A stretch of DNA of 64,000 nucleotides from Calliopsis andreniformis (lineage: Eukaryota; Arthropoda; Insecta; Hymenoptera; Andrenidae). The stretch lies in assembly GCF_051401765.1 (NCBI RefSeq), contig NW_027480449.1:1798001-1862000 (forward strand). The letters are read 5' to 3'. The position numbers were made by a program, and so were the translations under genes. Of the stretch, positions 53,951-63,900 are shown piece after piece. Numbering within the stretch: the first letter of the stretch is position 1; every line of letters starts with the position of its first letter. The notes beneath the pieces are model-generated. The model searched no databases, was not told the origin of the DNA, and saw nothing but the letters and a program-made list of their open reading frames with translations.

Positions 53951-55126
53951 GAGGATTGAGGATTGAGGATTGATGATTGAGGATTGAGTATTGAAGATTG
54001 AGTATGGAGGACTGAAGATTGAGGACAGAGGATTGAGGAACGAGGATTGACGGTTGAGGATGATGGCTGAGGTTTGAGGACTGAGGTTTGAGGACTGAGG
54101 ACCGAGGATTGAGGATTGAGGATTGGGTATTGAGGATTGAAGAATGAGGATTGACGATTGAGGATTGAGGATTGAGGATTGAGGATTGAGGATTGAGTAT
54201 TGAATATTCAGGATTGATGATTGAGGATTGACGATTGAGGATTGAGGATTGAGGATTGAGGATTGAGTATTGAAGATTCTGGACTGATGTTTGACGATTG
54301 AGGACTGAGGATTGAGGATTGAGAATTGAGGATTGAGGATTCAGGATTGAGGATTGAAAATTGAGTATTGAGTATTGAAGGATGAGGATTGAGGATTGAC
54401 GATTGAGGATTGTGGATTGAGGATTGAGGATTAAGGCTTGAGGACTGAGGATTGAGGATTGAATATTGAGGATTGAGAACTGATGACTGAGGATTGAGGA
54501 TTGAGGATTGAGCAATGAATATTGAGGATTGATGTTTGAGGTCTTAGGGTTGTGGATTGATGATTGAGTACTGGAGATTGAGGATTGAGGATTGAGGATT
54601 GAGGATTGAGGATTGAGGATTGAGGATTGAGGATTGAGGATAGAGTATTGAGCATTGAGGGTTGAGCGTCGAGGATTGAAGATTGAGGATTGAGAATTGA
54701 TGATTGAGGATTGAGGATTGAGGACTGAGGATTGATTACTGATCGTTGAGGATTGAGGGTTGAGGATTGAGGAATGAGGATTGAAGATTGAGGATTGACT
54801 ATTGATGATTGAAGATTGAGGACTGAGGATTGAGGAATGAAGGGTGAGGTTTGAGTGCTGTGAGTTAATAAATTGACAATTGAATATTGAGTGTTGAGGC
54901 TTGAGGACTGAGGATTGAGGATCGAGTATTGAGGATTGAGGATTGAGGATTGAGGTTTGAGGACGGATGATTGAGGATTGAGGATTGATGGTTGAGGATT
55001 GAGGAATGACGATTGAGGATTGAGGATTGACGATTGAGGATTGAGGATTGAGCATTGAGGATTGAGAGTTGAGGATTGTAGATTGAGGATTGAGAATTGA
55101 TGATTGAGGATTGAAGATTGAGGACA
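53951..55126 (+). repeat. Transition from middle to right-arm family
   Basis: Gene-free heptamer cells. The left part still resembles the middle family. Near 54840-54900 the string GAGTGCTGTGAGTTAATAAA introduces the right-arm family, whose relatives lie near 59504, 60148, 61093 and 61737. The longest - strand open frame in the window (53943-55391) covers this stretch and is a repeat artefact. Confidence 0.75.
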
Positions 55127-55165
55127 GAGTATTGAAAACTGAGAATTGAAGATATTCTATTGAGG
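55127..55165 (+). repeat. Half L element, class h
   Basis: GAAGATATTCTATTGAGG end; counterpart of 31972. Confidence 0.83.
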
Positions 55166-55660
55166 ATTGAAAATTGAGGATTGAGGATTGAGGATTGAGG
55201 ATTAAGGGTTGAGGATTGAAGTTTGAGGTTTGAGGATTGACGATTGTGGTTTGAGGATTGGGGATTGAGGATTGAGGAGTGATGGTTGAGGATTGAGGAA
55301 TGACGATAGAGGATTGAGGATTGCGGATTGAGTTTTGACGATTGAGGATTGAGGATTGAGGATTGAGGATTGAGGATTGAGTGTTGAGCATTGTGGGTTG
55401 AGTATTGAGTGTTGATGATTGAAGATTGAGGATTGAGAATGGATGATTGAGGATTGATGATTGAAGATTGAGGGTTGATTACTGAGTGTTGAGGCTTGAT
55501 TACTCAGTGTTGAGGGTTGAGGATTGACGATTGAGGATTGAGGATTGAGGATTGAGGATTGAGGATTGAGGATTGAGGATTGAGCATTGAGCATTGAGTG
55601 TTGAGGATTGAAGATTGAGGATTGAGAATTGATGATTGAGGATTGAAGATTGAGGATTGA
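55127..55660 (+). repeat. Block V, copy 2
   Basis: Matches 31972-32600 at an offset of about 23.1 kb. Both start with half-L h and share GATTGCGGATTGAGTT (near 32306 and 55320). Confidence 0.8.
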
Positions 55661-56070
55661 GGATTGATGTTGAAGTATGATGTTTGAGAATTGAGGATGC
55701 AGGATTGAGGACTGAGGTTTGAGAGTTGAGGATTGAGGATTGAGGATTGGGGATAGAGTATTGAGCATTTAGGAATGAATGTTGAGGATTGAAGATTGAG
55801 GATTGAGGATTGATGATTGATGATTGGGGATTGAGGATTGAGGATTGAGGGCTGAGGATTGAGGATTGACAATTGAGGATTGAGGATTGAGGATTGAGTA
55901 TTGAGGATTGAGGATTGAGGATTGAGGATAGAGGATTGAGGACAGAGAATTGAGGATTGAAGATTGAGGATTGATGATTGATGATTGAGGATTGATGGTT
56001 GAGGATTGAGGAATGACGATTGAGGATTGAGGGTTGAAGATTGAGTGTCGTGTACTGAGGATTGAGCATT

Positions 56071-56109
56071 GAGTATTAAAAACTGAGAATTGAGGATATT
56101 CTATTCAGG
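56071..56109 (+). repeat. Half L element, class h
   Basis: Core ends TATTCTATTCAGG; first cells GAGTATTAAAAACTG. Confidence 0.8.
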
Positions 56110-56500
56110 ATTGAAAATTGAGGATTGAGGATTGTGGATTGAGGATTAAGTGTTGAGGATTGAAGGTTGAAGTTTGAGGATTGAGGATTGAGGATTGAGG
56201 ATAGGCGATTGAGTGTTGAGGATTGATGGCTGAAGATTGAGGAATGACGACTGACGATTGAGGATTGACGATTGAGGACTGAGGATTGAGGACTGATACC
56301 TGAGGTTTGAGGTTTGAGATTTGAGGATTGACAATTGAATATTGAGAATTGAGGCTTGATTACTTAGGATTGAGTATTGACGATTGAGGATTGAGGATAG
56401 AGGATTGAAAATTGAGGATTGAGGGTTGGGGATTGAGGGTTGAGGATTGAGGATTGAGGATTGAAGATTAAGGATTGAGGATAGATTATTGAAGATTCAG

Positions 56501-56613
56501 GACTGAGTGTTGAGAACAGAGTGACGAGGATTGATGTCTGTGAACTGAGATTTAAAAATTGAAGATTGAGGGTTGAGTATTGAAAACTGAGAACTGACGA
56601 TATTCGACTGAGG
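56501..56613 (+). repeat. L element, subfamily e
   Basis: Most diverged core, GATATTCGACTGAGG, yet the overall length is unchanged. Confidence 0.83.
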
Positions 56614-57052
56614 ATTTACAATTGAGGTTTGAGTATGGAGGATTGGGTATTGCAGGGTGAGGATTGAAGGTTCAGGATGGAGGATTGAGTATTGAGGATT
56701 GAGAATTGGGGATTGCGGGAAAAGGATTGAAGATTGAGTATTGAGGATTGAGGACACAGTTTTGAGGATTGAGGATTGACGATTGAGGTTCGAGGATTGG
56801 AGATTGAGGATTGTGTACTCATGTTTCAAGATTGAGGATTGAGGTTGAAGTTTGAGGATTTAGGATTGATAATTGAGGATTGAGGATAGAGGACTGAAGG
56901 TTGAGGATTGAGGACTGTGGACTGAGGGTTGAGGATTGAGGATTGAGAATTGAGGTTTGAGGGTTGCGGATTGAGGATTGAGGATTGAGTATTGAGTGTG
57001 GAGGGTTGAAGATTGAATATAGAGGTTTGAGGATTGTTGATTGATGATTGAC

Positions 57053-57165
57053 GACTGAGTGTTGAGGATAGAGATTTGAGAATTGATGTTCGGGAGCTGA
57101 GATTTGAAGATTGTATGTTGAGGATTGAGTATTGAATACTGGGAATTGAGGATTTTCTATTGAGG
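57053..57165 (+). repeat. L element, subfamily d
   Basis: Reads GATGTTCGGGAGCTGAG; counterpart of 31800. Confidence 0.86.
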
Positions 57166-57238
57166 GCTGATAATTAAGGGTTGAGGATTGAGGATTGAGG
57201 ATTGAGGATTGAGGATTGAGGATTGATGGCTGAGGACA

Positions 57239-57277
57239 GAGTATTGAAAACTGAGAATCGAAGATATTCTATTGAGG
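57239..57277 (+). repeat. Half L element, class h
   Basis: Shares GAGAATCGAAGATATTC with 31972. Confidence 0.83.
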
Positions 57278-57693
57278 ATTGAAAATTGAGGATTGAGGAT
57301 TGAGGATTGAGGATTAAGGGTTGAGGATTGAAGTTTGAGGTTTGAGGATTGACGATTGTGGTTTGAGGATTTGGGATTGAGGATTGAGGATTGATGGTTG
57401 AGGCTTGAGGGTTGACGATTGAGGATTGATGGTTGAGGTTTGAGGATTGACGATTGAGGATTGAGGACTGAGGGTTGAGGATTGAGGTTTCAGAATTCAG
57501 GATTGGTAATTGAATATTGAGGATTGAGGCTCGAGGACTGAGGATTGAGGATTGAGTATAGAGGATTGAAGATTGAGGTTTGAGGATTGAGGATTGAGGA
57601 TTGAGGATTGAGGATTGAGCATTGAGGATTGAGTGTTGAGGATTGAAGATTGAGGATTGAGAATTGATGATTGTGGATTGAAGATTGAGGACA

Positions 57694-57732
57694 GAGTATT
57701 GAAAACTGAGAATTGAAGATATTCTATTGAGG
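57694..57732 (+). repeat. Half L element, class h
   Basis: 455 bp after the previous copy. Confidence 0.83.
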
Positions 57733-58850
57733 ATTGAAAATTGAGGATTGAGGATTGAGGATTGAGGATTAAGGGTTGACGATTGAAGTTTGAGGTTTGA
57801 GGATTGACGATTGTGGATTGAGGATTGGGGATTGAGGATTGAGGATTGATGGTTGAGGATTGGGGATTGACGATTGCGAATTGAGGCTTGAAGATTGAAG
57901 ATTGAGGATTGGGTATTGAGGATTGTAGAATGAGGATTGAGGATTGAGGATTGAGGATTGAGGATTGAGGATTGAGGATTGAGGATTGAGGATTTAGGAT
58001 TGATGGTTGATGATTGAGGATTGACGATTGAGGATTGAGGATTGACGATTGAATACTGAGGACTGAGGATTGAGTATTGAAGAATGAGGACAGAGGGTTG
58101 AGGATTGAGGATCAAGGTTTGAGGATTGAATGCTGAGGTTTGAGGATTGACGATTGAGGATTGAGGTTTGGGGATTGAGGATTGAGTATTGGTGGTTGAG
58201 GATTGAGGATAGACGATTGAGGATTGACGATTGAGGATTGAGGATTGAGGATTGAGGATTGAGGATTGAGGATTAAGGGTTGAGGATTGAAGATTGAGGA
58301 TTGGGTATTGAGGATTGAAGAATGAGGATTCAGGATTGAGGATTGAGGATTGAGAATTGAAGATTGAGCATTGAGGATTGAAGATAGACGATTGAGGATT
58401 GAGGATTGAGGATTGAGGATTGAGGATTGAGGATTGAAGATTGAGGATTGGGCATTGAGGACTGAACATTGAGGATTGTGGATTGAGGATTGAAGGTTGA
58501 ATATTGATGAATGAAGATTAACGATTGAGGATTGAGGGTTGTGGATTGAGGACGAGGACAGAGGGTTGAGTATTGATACTTGAGGTCTGAGGATTGAGGA
58601 TTGAGGATTGCGAATTGAGGCTTGAAGATTGAAGATTGAGGATTGGGTATTGAGGATTGTAGAATGAGGATTGAGGATTGAGGATTGAGGATTGAGGATT
58701 GAAAATTGAGTATTGAGGGTTGAAGATTGAGTTTTGAGTGTTGAGAAGTGAGGATTGAGGATTGAAGATTGAGTATTGAGGATTGATGATTGAGGATTGA
58801 GGATTGAGGATTAACGATTGAGGATTGAGGATTGAGGATTGAGGATTGAG
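57733..58850 (+). repeat. Satellite stretch before tandem pair T
   Basis: Gene-free. The stretch at about 58440-58660, with GACTGAACATTGAGG near 58459, recurs near 62826, and a related version is inside block P near 5449, linking left and right arms. Confidence 0.72.
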
Positions 58851-60446
58851 GATCTAGAACTGGAGATTGATTATTGAGGATTGAAGATTGAGGATTGAGG
58901 ATTGAGGATTGAAAATTGAGTATTGAGGATTGAAGGTTGAGGATTGAGGATTGACGATTGAGGATTGTGGATTGAGGATTGAGGATTAAGGCTTGAGGAC
59001 TGAGGATTGAGGATTGAATATTGAGGATTGAGAACTGATGACTGAGGATTGAGGATTGAGGATTGAGCATTGTATATTGAGGATTGATGTTTGAGGTCGG
59101 AGGGTTGATGATTGATGATCGAGTACTGAAGATTGAGGATTGAGGATTGAGGATTGAGGATAGAGGATTGAGGATTGAGGATTGAGGATTGAGTATAGAG
59201 TATTGAGCATTGAGGGTTGAGTGTTGAGGATTGAAGAATGAGGATTGAGAATTGATGATTGAGGATTGAGGATTGAGGATTGAGTATTGAGGATAGAGGA
59301 TTGAGCATTGAGGATTGACTGTTGATGATTGAAGATTGAGGATTGAGAATTGATGATTGAGGGTTGAGGATTGATGACTGAGGGTTGAATACTGAGGGTT
59401 GAGGTTTAACCATTGAGGATTGAGTAATGAGGATTGAAGATTGAGTATTGATGATTGATGGTTGATGATTGAGGACTGAGGATTGAGGACTGAGGGGTGA
59501 GGTTTTAGTGCTGTGAGTTTATGATTGACAATTGAATATTGAGTGTTGAGGCTTGAGGTCTGAGGATTGAGGATTGAATATTGAGGATTGATAATTGATG
59601 ACTGAGGATTGAGGATCGAGGATTGAGCATTAAATGTTGAGGATTGAGGATTGAGGATTGAGGGTTGAGGATTGAAGTTTGAGGTTTGAGGATTGACGAT
59701 TGTGGTTTGAGGATTGGGGATTGAGGTTTGAGGATTGACGGTTGAGGCTTGAGGATTGACGATTGAGGATTGATGGTTGAGGTTTGAGGATTGACGATTG
59801 AGGATTGAGGACTGAGGGTTGAGGATTGAGGTTTCAGAATTCAGGATTGGTAATTGAATATTGAGGATTGAGGCTCGAGGACTGAGGATTGAGGATTGAG
59901 TATAGAGGATTGAAGATTGAGGTTTGAGGATTGAGGATTGAGGATTGGGGGTTGAGTATTGAGTGTTGATGATTGAAGATTGAGGATTGAGAATTGATGA
60001 TTGAGGGTTGAGGATTGATGACTGAGGGTTGAATACTGAGGGTTGAGATTTAAGGGTTGAGGATTGAGTAATGAGGATTGAAGATTGAGTATTGATGATT
60101 GATGGTTGATGATTGAGGACCGAGGATTGAGGACTGAGGGGTGAGGTTTGAGTGCTGTGAGTTTATGATTGACAATTGAATATTGAGTGTTGAGGCTTGA
60201 GGACTGAGGATTGAGGATTGAATATTGAGGATTGATAATTAATGACTGAGGATTGAGGATCGAGGATTGAGCATTAAATGTTGAGGATTGAGGATTGAGG
60301 ATTGAGGATTGAGTATTGAGGATTGAGCATTGAGGATTGGGGGTAGAGAATTGAGGACGGAGGATTGAGGACTGTGGATTGAGGATTGAGGATTGAGAAT
60401 TGCGGATTGAGGATTGAGGATTGAGGATTGAGGATTGAGGATTGAG
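58851..60446 (+). repeat. Tandem unit T1 (about 1.59 kb)
   Basis: Starts at the N landmark GATCTAGAACTGG, which recurs at 60447. Internal markers are 1,589 apart (GAGGGGTGAGG at 59492/61081 and 60136/61725; GAATTC at 59837/61426), while the N landmarks are 1,596 apart, one heptamer different. Within the unit, GAGGGGTGAGG occurs twice 644 bp (92 heptamers) apart, so T itself contains an older internal duplication. Confidence 0.92.
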
Positions 60447-62045
60447 GATCTAGAACTGGAGATTGATTATTGAGGATTGAAGATTGAGGATTGAGGATTG
60501 AAAATTGAGTATTGAGGATTGAAGGTTGAGGATTGAGGATTGACGATTGAGGATTGTGGATTGAGGATTGAGGATTAAGGCTTGAGGACTGAGGATTGAG
60601 GATTGAATATTGAGGATTGAGAACTGATGACTGAGGATTGAGGATTGAGGATTGAGCATTGTATATTGAGGATTGATGTTTGAGGTCGGAGGGTTGAGGA
60701 TTGATGATCGAGTACTGAAGATTGAGGATTGAGGATTGAGGATTGAGGATAGAGGATTGAGGATTGAGGATTGAGGATTGAGTATAGAGTATTGAGCATT
60801 GTGGGTTGAGTGTTGAGGATTGAAGAATGAGGATTGAGAATTGATGATTGAGGATTGAGGATTGAGGATTGAGTATTGAGGATAGAGGATTGAGCATTGA
60901 GGATTGACTGTTGATGATTGAAGATTGAGGATTGAGAATTGATGATTGAGGGTTGAGGATTGATGACTGAGGGTTGAATACTGAGGGTTGAGGTTTAACC
61001 ATTGAGGATTGAGTAATGAGGATTGAAGATTGAGTATTGATGATTGATGGTTGATGATTGAGGACTGAGGATTGAGGACTGAGGGGTGAGGTTTTAGTGC
61101 TGTGAGTTTATGATTGACAATTGAATATTGAGTGTTGAGGCTTGAGGTCTGAGGATTGAGGATTGAATATTGAGGATTGATAATTGATGACTGAGGATTG
61201 AGGATCGAGGATTGAGCATTAAATGTTGAGGATTGAGGATTGAGGATTGAGGGTTGAGGATTGAAGTTTGAGGTTTGAGGATTGACGATTGTGGTTTGAG
61301 GATTGGGGATTGAGGTTTGAGGATTGACGGTTGAGGCTTGAGGATTGACGATTGAGGATTGATGGTTGAGGTTTGAGGATTGACGATTGAGGATTGAGGA
61401 CTGAGGGTTGAGGATTGAGGTTTCAGAATTCAGGATTGGTAATTGAATATTGAGGATTGAGGCTCGAGGACTGAGGATTGAGGATTGAGTATAGAGGATT
61501 GAAGATTGAGGTTTGAGGATTGAGGATTGAGGATTGGGGGTTGAGTATTGAGTGTTGATGATTGAAGATTGAGGATTGAGAATTGATGATTGAGGGTTGA
61601 GGATTGATGACTGAGGGTTGAATACTGAGGGTTGAGATTTAAGGGTTGAGGATTGAGTAATGAGGATTGAAGATTGAGTATTGATGATTGATGGTTGATG
61701 ATTGAGGACCGAGGATTGAGGACTGAGGGGTGAGGTTTGAGTGCTGTGAGTTTATGATTGACAATTGAATATTGAATGTTGAGGCTTGAGGACTGAGGAT
61801 TGAGGATTGAATATTGAGGATTGATAATTAATGACTGAGGATTGAGGATCGAGGATTGAGCATTAAATGTTGAGGATTGAGGATTGAGGATTGAGGATTG
61901 AGTATTGAGGATTGAGCATTGAGTATTGGGGGTAGAGAATTGAGGACGGAGGATTGAGGACTGTGGATTGAGGATTGAGGATTGAGAATTGCGGATTGAG
62001 GATTGAGGATTGAGGATTGAGGATTGAGGATTGAGGATTGAGGAT
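60447..62045 (+). repeat. Tandem unit T2 (about 1.59 kb)
   Basis: Immediately follows T1 and is almost identical by eye, down to shared rare cells. It is among the youngest duplications in the window, or an assembly duplication. Confidence 0.92.
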
Positions 62046-62046
62046 T

Positions 62047-62560
62047 GAGTGTTGATTATTGAGGATTGAATGTTGTGGACTGAGGATTGATGACTGAAGA
62101 TAATGAATTGAGATTTGATGATTGAAGATTGAGGACTGAGTGTTGAGGACAGAGTGTTGAGGATTGATGTCTGTGAACTGAGATTTGAAAATTAAAGATT
62201 GAGGGTTGAGTATTTAAAACAGAGAATTGAGGATTTTCTATTGAGCATTGAGGATTGACGATTGAGGATTAAGTATTGAGGATTGATGGTAGAGGTTTGA
62301 GGATTGAAGATTGAGGATTGAGTACTGAGGGTTGTCGATTGAGGTTTCAGAATCCAGGATTGTTAATTGAATATTGAGGATTGAGGATCGAGGTCTGAGG
62401 CTTGAGGATTGAGTATTGAGGATTGAAGATTGAGGATTGAGGATTGAGGATTAAGGCTTGAGGACTGAGGATTGAGGATTGAATATTGAGAATTGAGAAC
62501 TGATGACTGAGGATTGAGGATTGAGGATTGAGTATTGAGCATTGAGGAATGAATGTTGAG
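62047..62560 (+). repeat. Block U, copy 1
   Basis: Repeats at 63383-63900 with an offset of 1,336 (GAGTGTTGATTATTG at 62047 and 63383; GAACTGAGATTT at 62175 and 63511). It contains L subfamily f and the unusual string GAAGATAATGAATTG. Confidence 0.88.
62134..62246 (+). repeat. L element, subfamily f
   Basis: Signature GAAAATTAAAGATTG and core GATTTTCTATTGAGC. Confidence 0.86.
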
Positions 62561-63382
62561 GATTGAAGATTGAGGATTGAGGATTGATGATTGATGATTG
62601 GGGATTGAGGATTGAGGATTGATGGCTGAGGATTGAGGATTGACATTTGAGGATTGAGGATTGAGGATTGAGGATTGAGGACAGAGAATTGAGGATTGAA
62701 GATTGAGGATTGAGGATTGAAGATTGACGATTGAGGATTGAGGATTGAGGATTGAGGATTGAAGATTGACGATTGAGGATTGAGGATTGAGGATTGAGGA
62801 TTGAAGATTGAGGATTGGGTATTGAGGACTGAACATTGAGGATTGTGGATTGAGGATTGAAGGTTGAATATTGATGAATGAAGATTAACGATTGAGGATT
62901 GAGGGTTGTGGATTGAGGACGTGGACTGAGGGTTGAGTATTGATACTTGAGGTCTGAGGATTGAGGATTGAGGATTGCGAATTGAGGATTGAAGATTGAA
63001 GATTGAGGATTGGGTATTGAGGATTGTAGAATGAGGATTGAGGATTGAGGATTGAGGATTGAGGATTGAAAATTGAGTATTGAGGATTGAAGATTGAGTT
63101 TTGAGTATTGAGGATTGAGGATTGAGGATTGAAGATTGAGTATTGAGGATTGAAGATTGAGGATTGAGGATTGAGGATTGAGGATTGAGGATTGAAGATT
63201 GAGGATTTAGGATTGGGGATTGAGGATTGAGCATTGAGGATTGAAGATTGAATATTGATGATTGAAGATTGAGGATTGTGGATTGAGGGTTGTGTATTGT
63301 GGATTGAGGATTGAGGATTGAGGATTGAGGATTGAGGATTGAGGATTGAGGATTGAGGATTGAGGATTGAGGATTGAGGATT
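62561..63382 (+). repeat. Satellite between U copies, with the longest perfect run seen
   Basis: Gene-free. 62810-63010 resembles 58440-58660. 63301-63385 is about 12 consecutive unmutated GAGGATT cells, the longest perfect tract I noticed, ending exactly where the second U copy begins. Confidence 0.8.
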
Positions 63383-63900
63383 GAGTGTTGATTATTGAGG
63401 ATTGAATGCTGTGGACTGAGGATTGATGACTGAAGATAATGAATTGAGATTTGATGATTGAAGATTGGGGACTGAGTGTTGAGGACAGAGTGTTGAGGAT
63501 TGCTGTCTCTGAACTGAGATTTGAAAATTAAAGATTGACGGTTGAGTATTGAAAACAGAGAATTGAGGATTTTCTATTGAGCATTGAGGATTGAGGATTG
63601 AGAATTAAGTATTGAGGATTGATGGTAGAGGTATGAGGATTGAAGATTGAGGATTGAGTACTGAGGGTTGTGGATTGAGGTTTCAGAATCCAGGATTGTT
63701 GATTGAATATTGAGGATTGAGGATAGAGGTCTGAGGATTGAGGATTGAGTATTGAGGATTGAATATTGAGGATTGAGGATTCAGGATTAAGGCTTGAGGA
63801 CTGAGGATTGAGGATTGAATATTGAGGATTGAGAACTGATGACTGAGGATTGAGGATTGAGGATTGAGTATTGAGCATTGAGGAATGAATGTTGAGGACT
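63383..63900 (+). repeat. Block U, copy 2
   Basis: Direct copy of 62047-62560 with a handful of substitutions, containing L subfamily f at 63470. The remaining 100 bases to the window end are ordinary cells and the array continues past the edge. Confidence 0.87.
63470..63582 (+). repeat. L element, subfamily f
   Basis: Counterpart of 62134 at offset 1,336, with GCTGTCTCTGAACTG in place of GATGTCTGTGAACTG. Confidence 0.86.

Larger units (their letters stand above)
57053..57732 (+). repeat. Block V, copies 3 and 4 (455-bp spacing)
   Basis: L subfamily d at 57053 is followed by half-L h at 57239 and again at 57694, 455 bp (65 heptamers) apart, each followed by the string GATTAAGGGTTGA. The first unit matches 31800-32100 including the preceding L element. 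Confidence 0.78.
658..60475 (+). repeat. Dispersed landmark N (37 sites)
   Basis: A string of diverged cells with core GATCTAGGATTGGAGATTG (variants GATCTTGG, GATCTAGGATAGG, GATGTAGG, GATCTAGAACTGG), usually preceded by TTAAGGATTG and followed by ATTATTGAGG. Starts: 658, 1628, 2095, 3329, 4028, 4970, 6072, 6903, 7231, 7357, 7685, 8396, 9155, 10517, 11619, 12450, 13407, 13854, 16311, 19401, 20043, 24325, 25832, 28003, 28234, 34072, 34714, 37150, 40085, 40316, 43050, 43692, 46135, 48102, 49394, 58851, 60447. All are in the same orientation. None lies between 49.4 and 58.8 kb. Confidence 0.85.

Noticed and set aside
53943..55391. Open frame of 482 codons on the - strand, and other long - strand frames (20831-22228, 57174-58469, 51867-53138, 17430-18662)
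   Set aside because: All consist only of SSILNPQ-type repeats, overlap frames of the same composition in other registers, and start and stop wherever a heptamer happens to mutate. The absence of stops follows from the repeat itself. No domain, signal peptide or ribosome binding site is visible.
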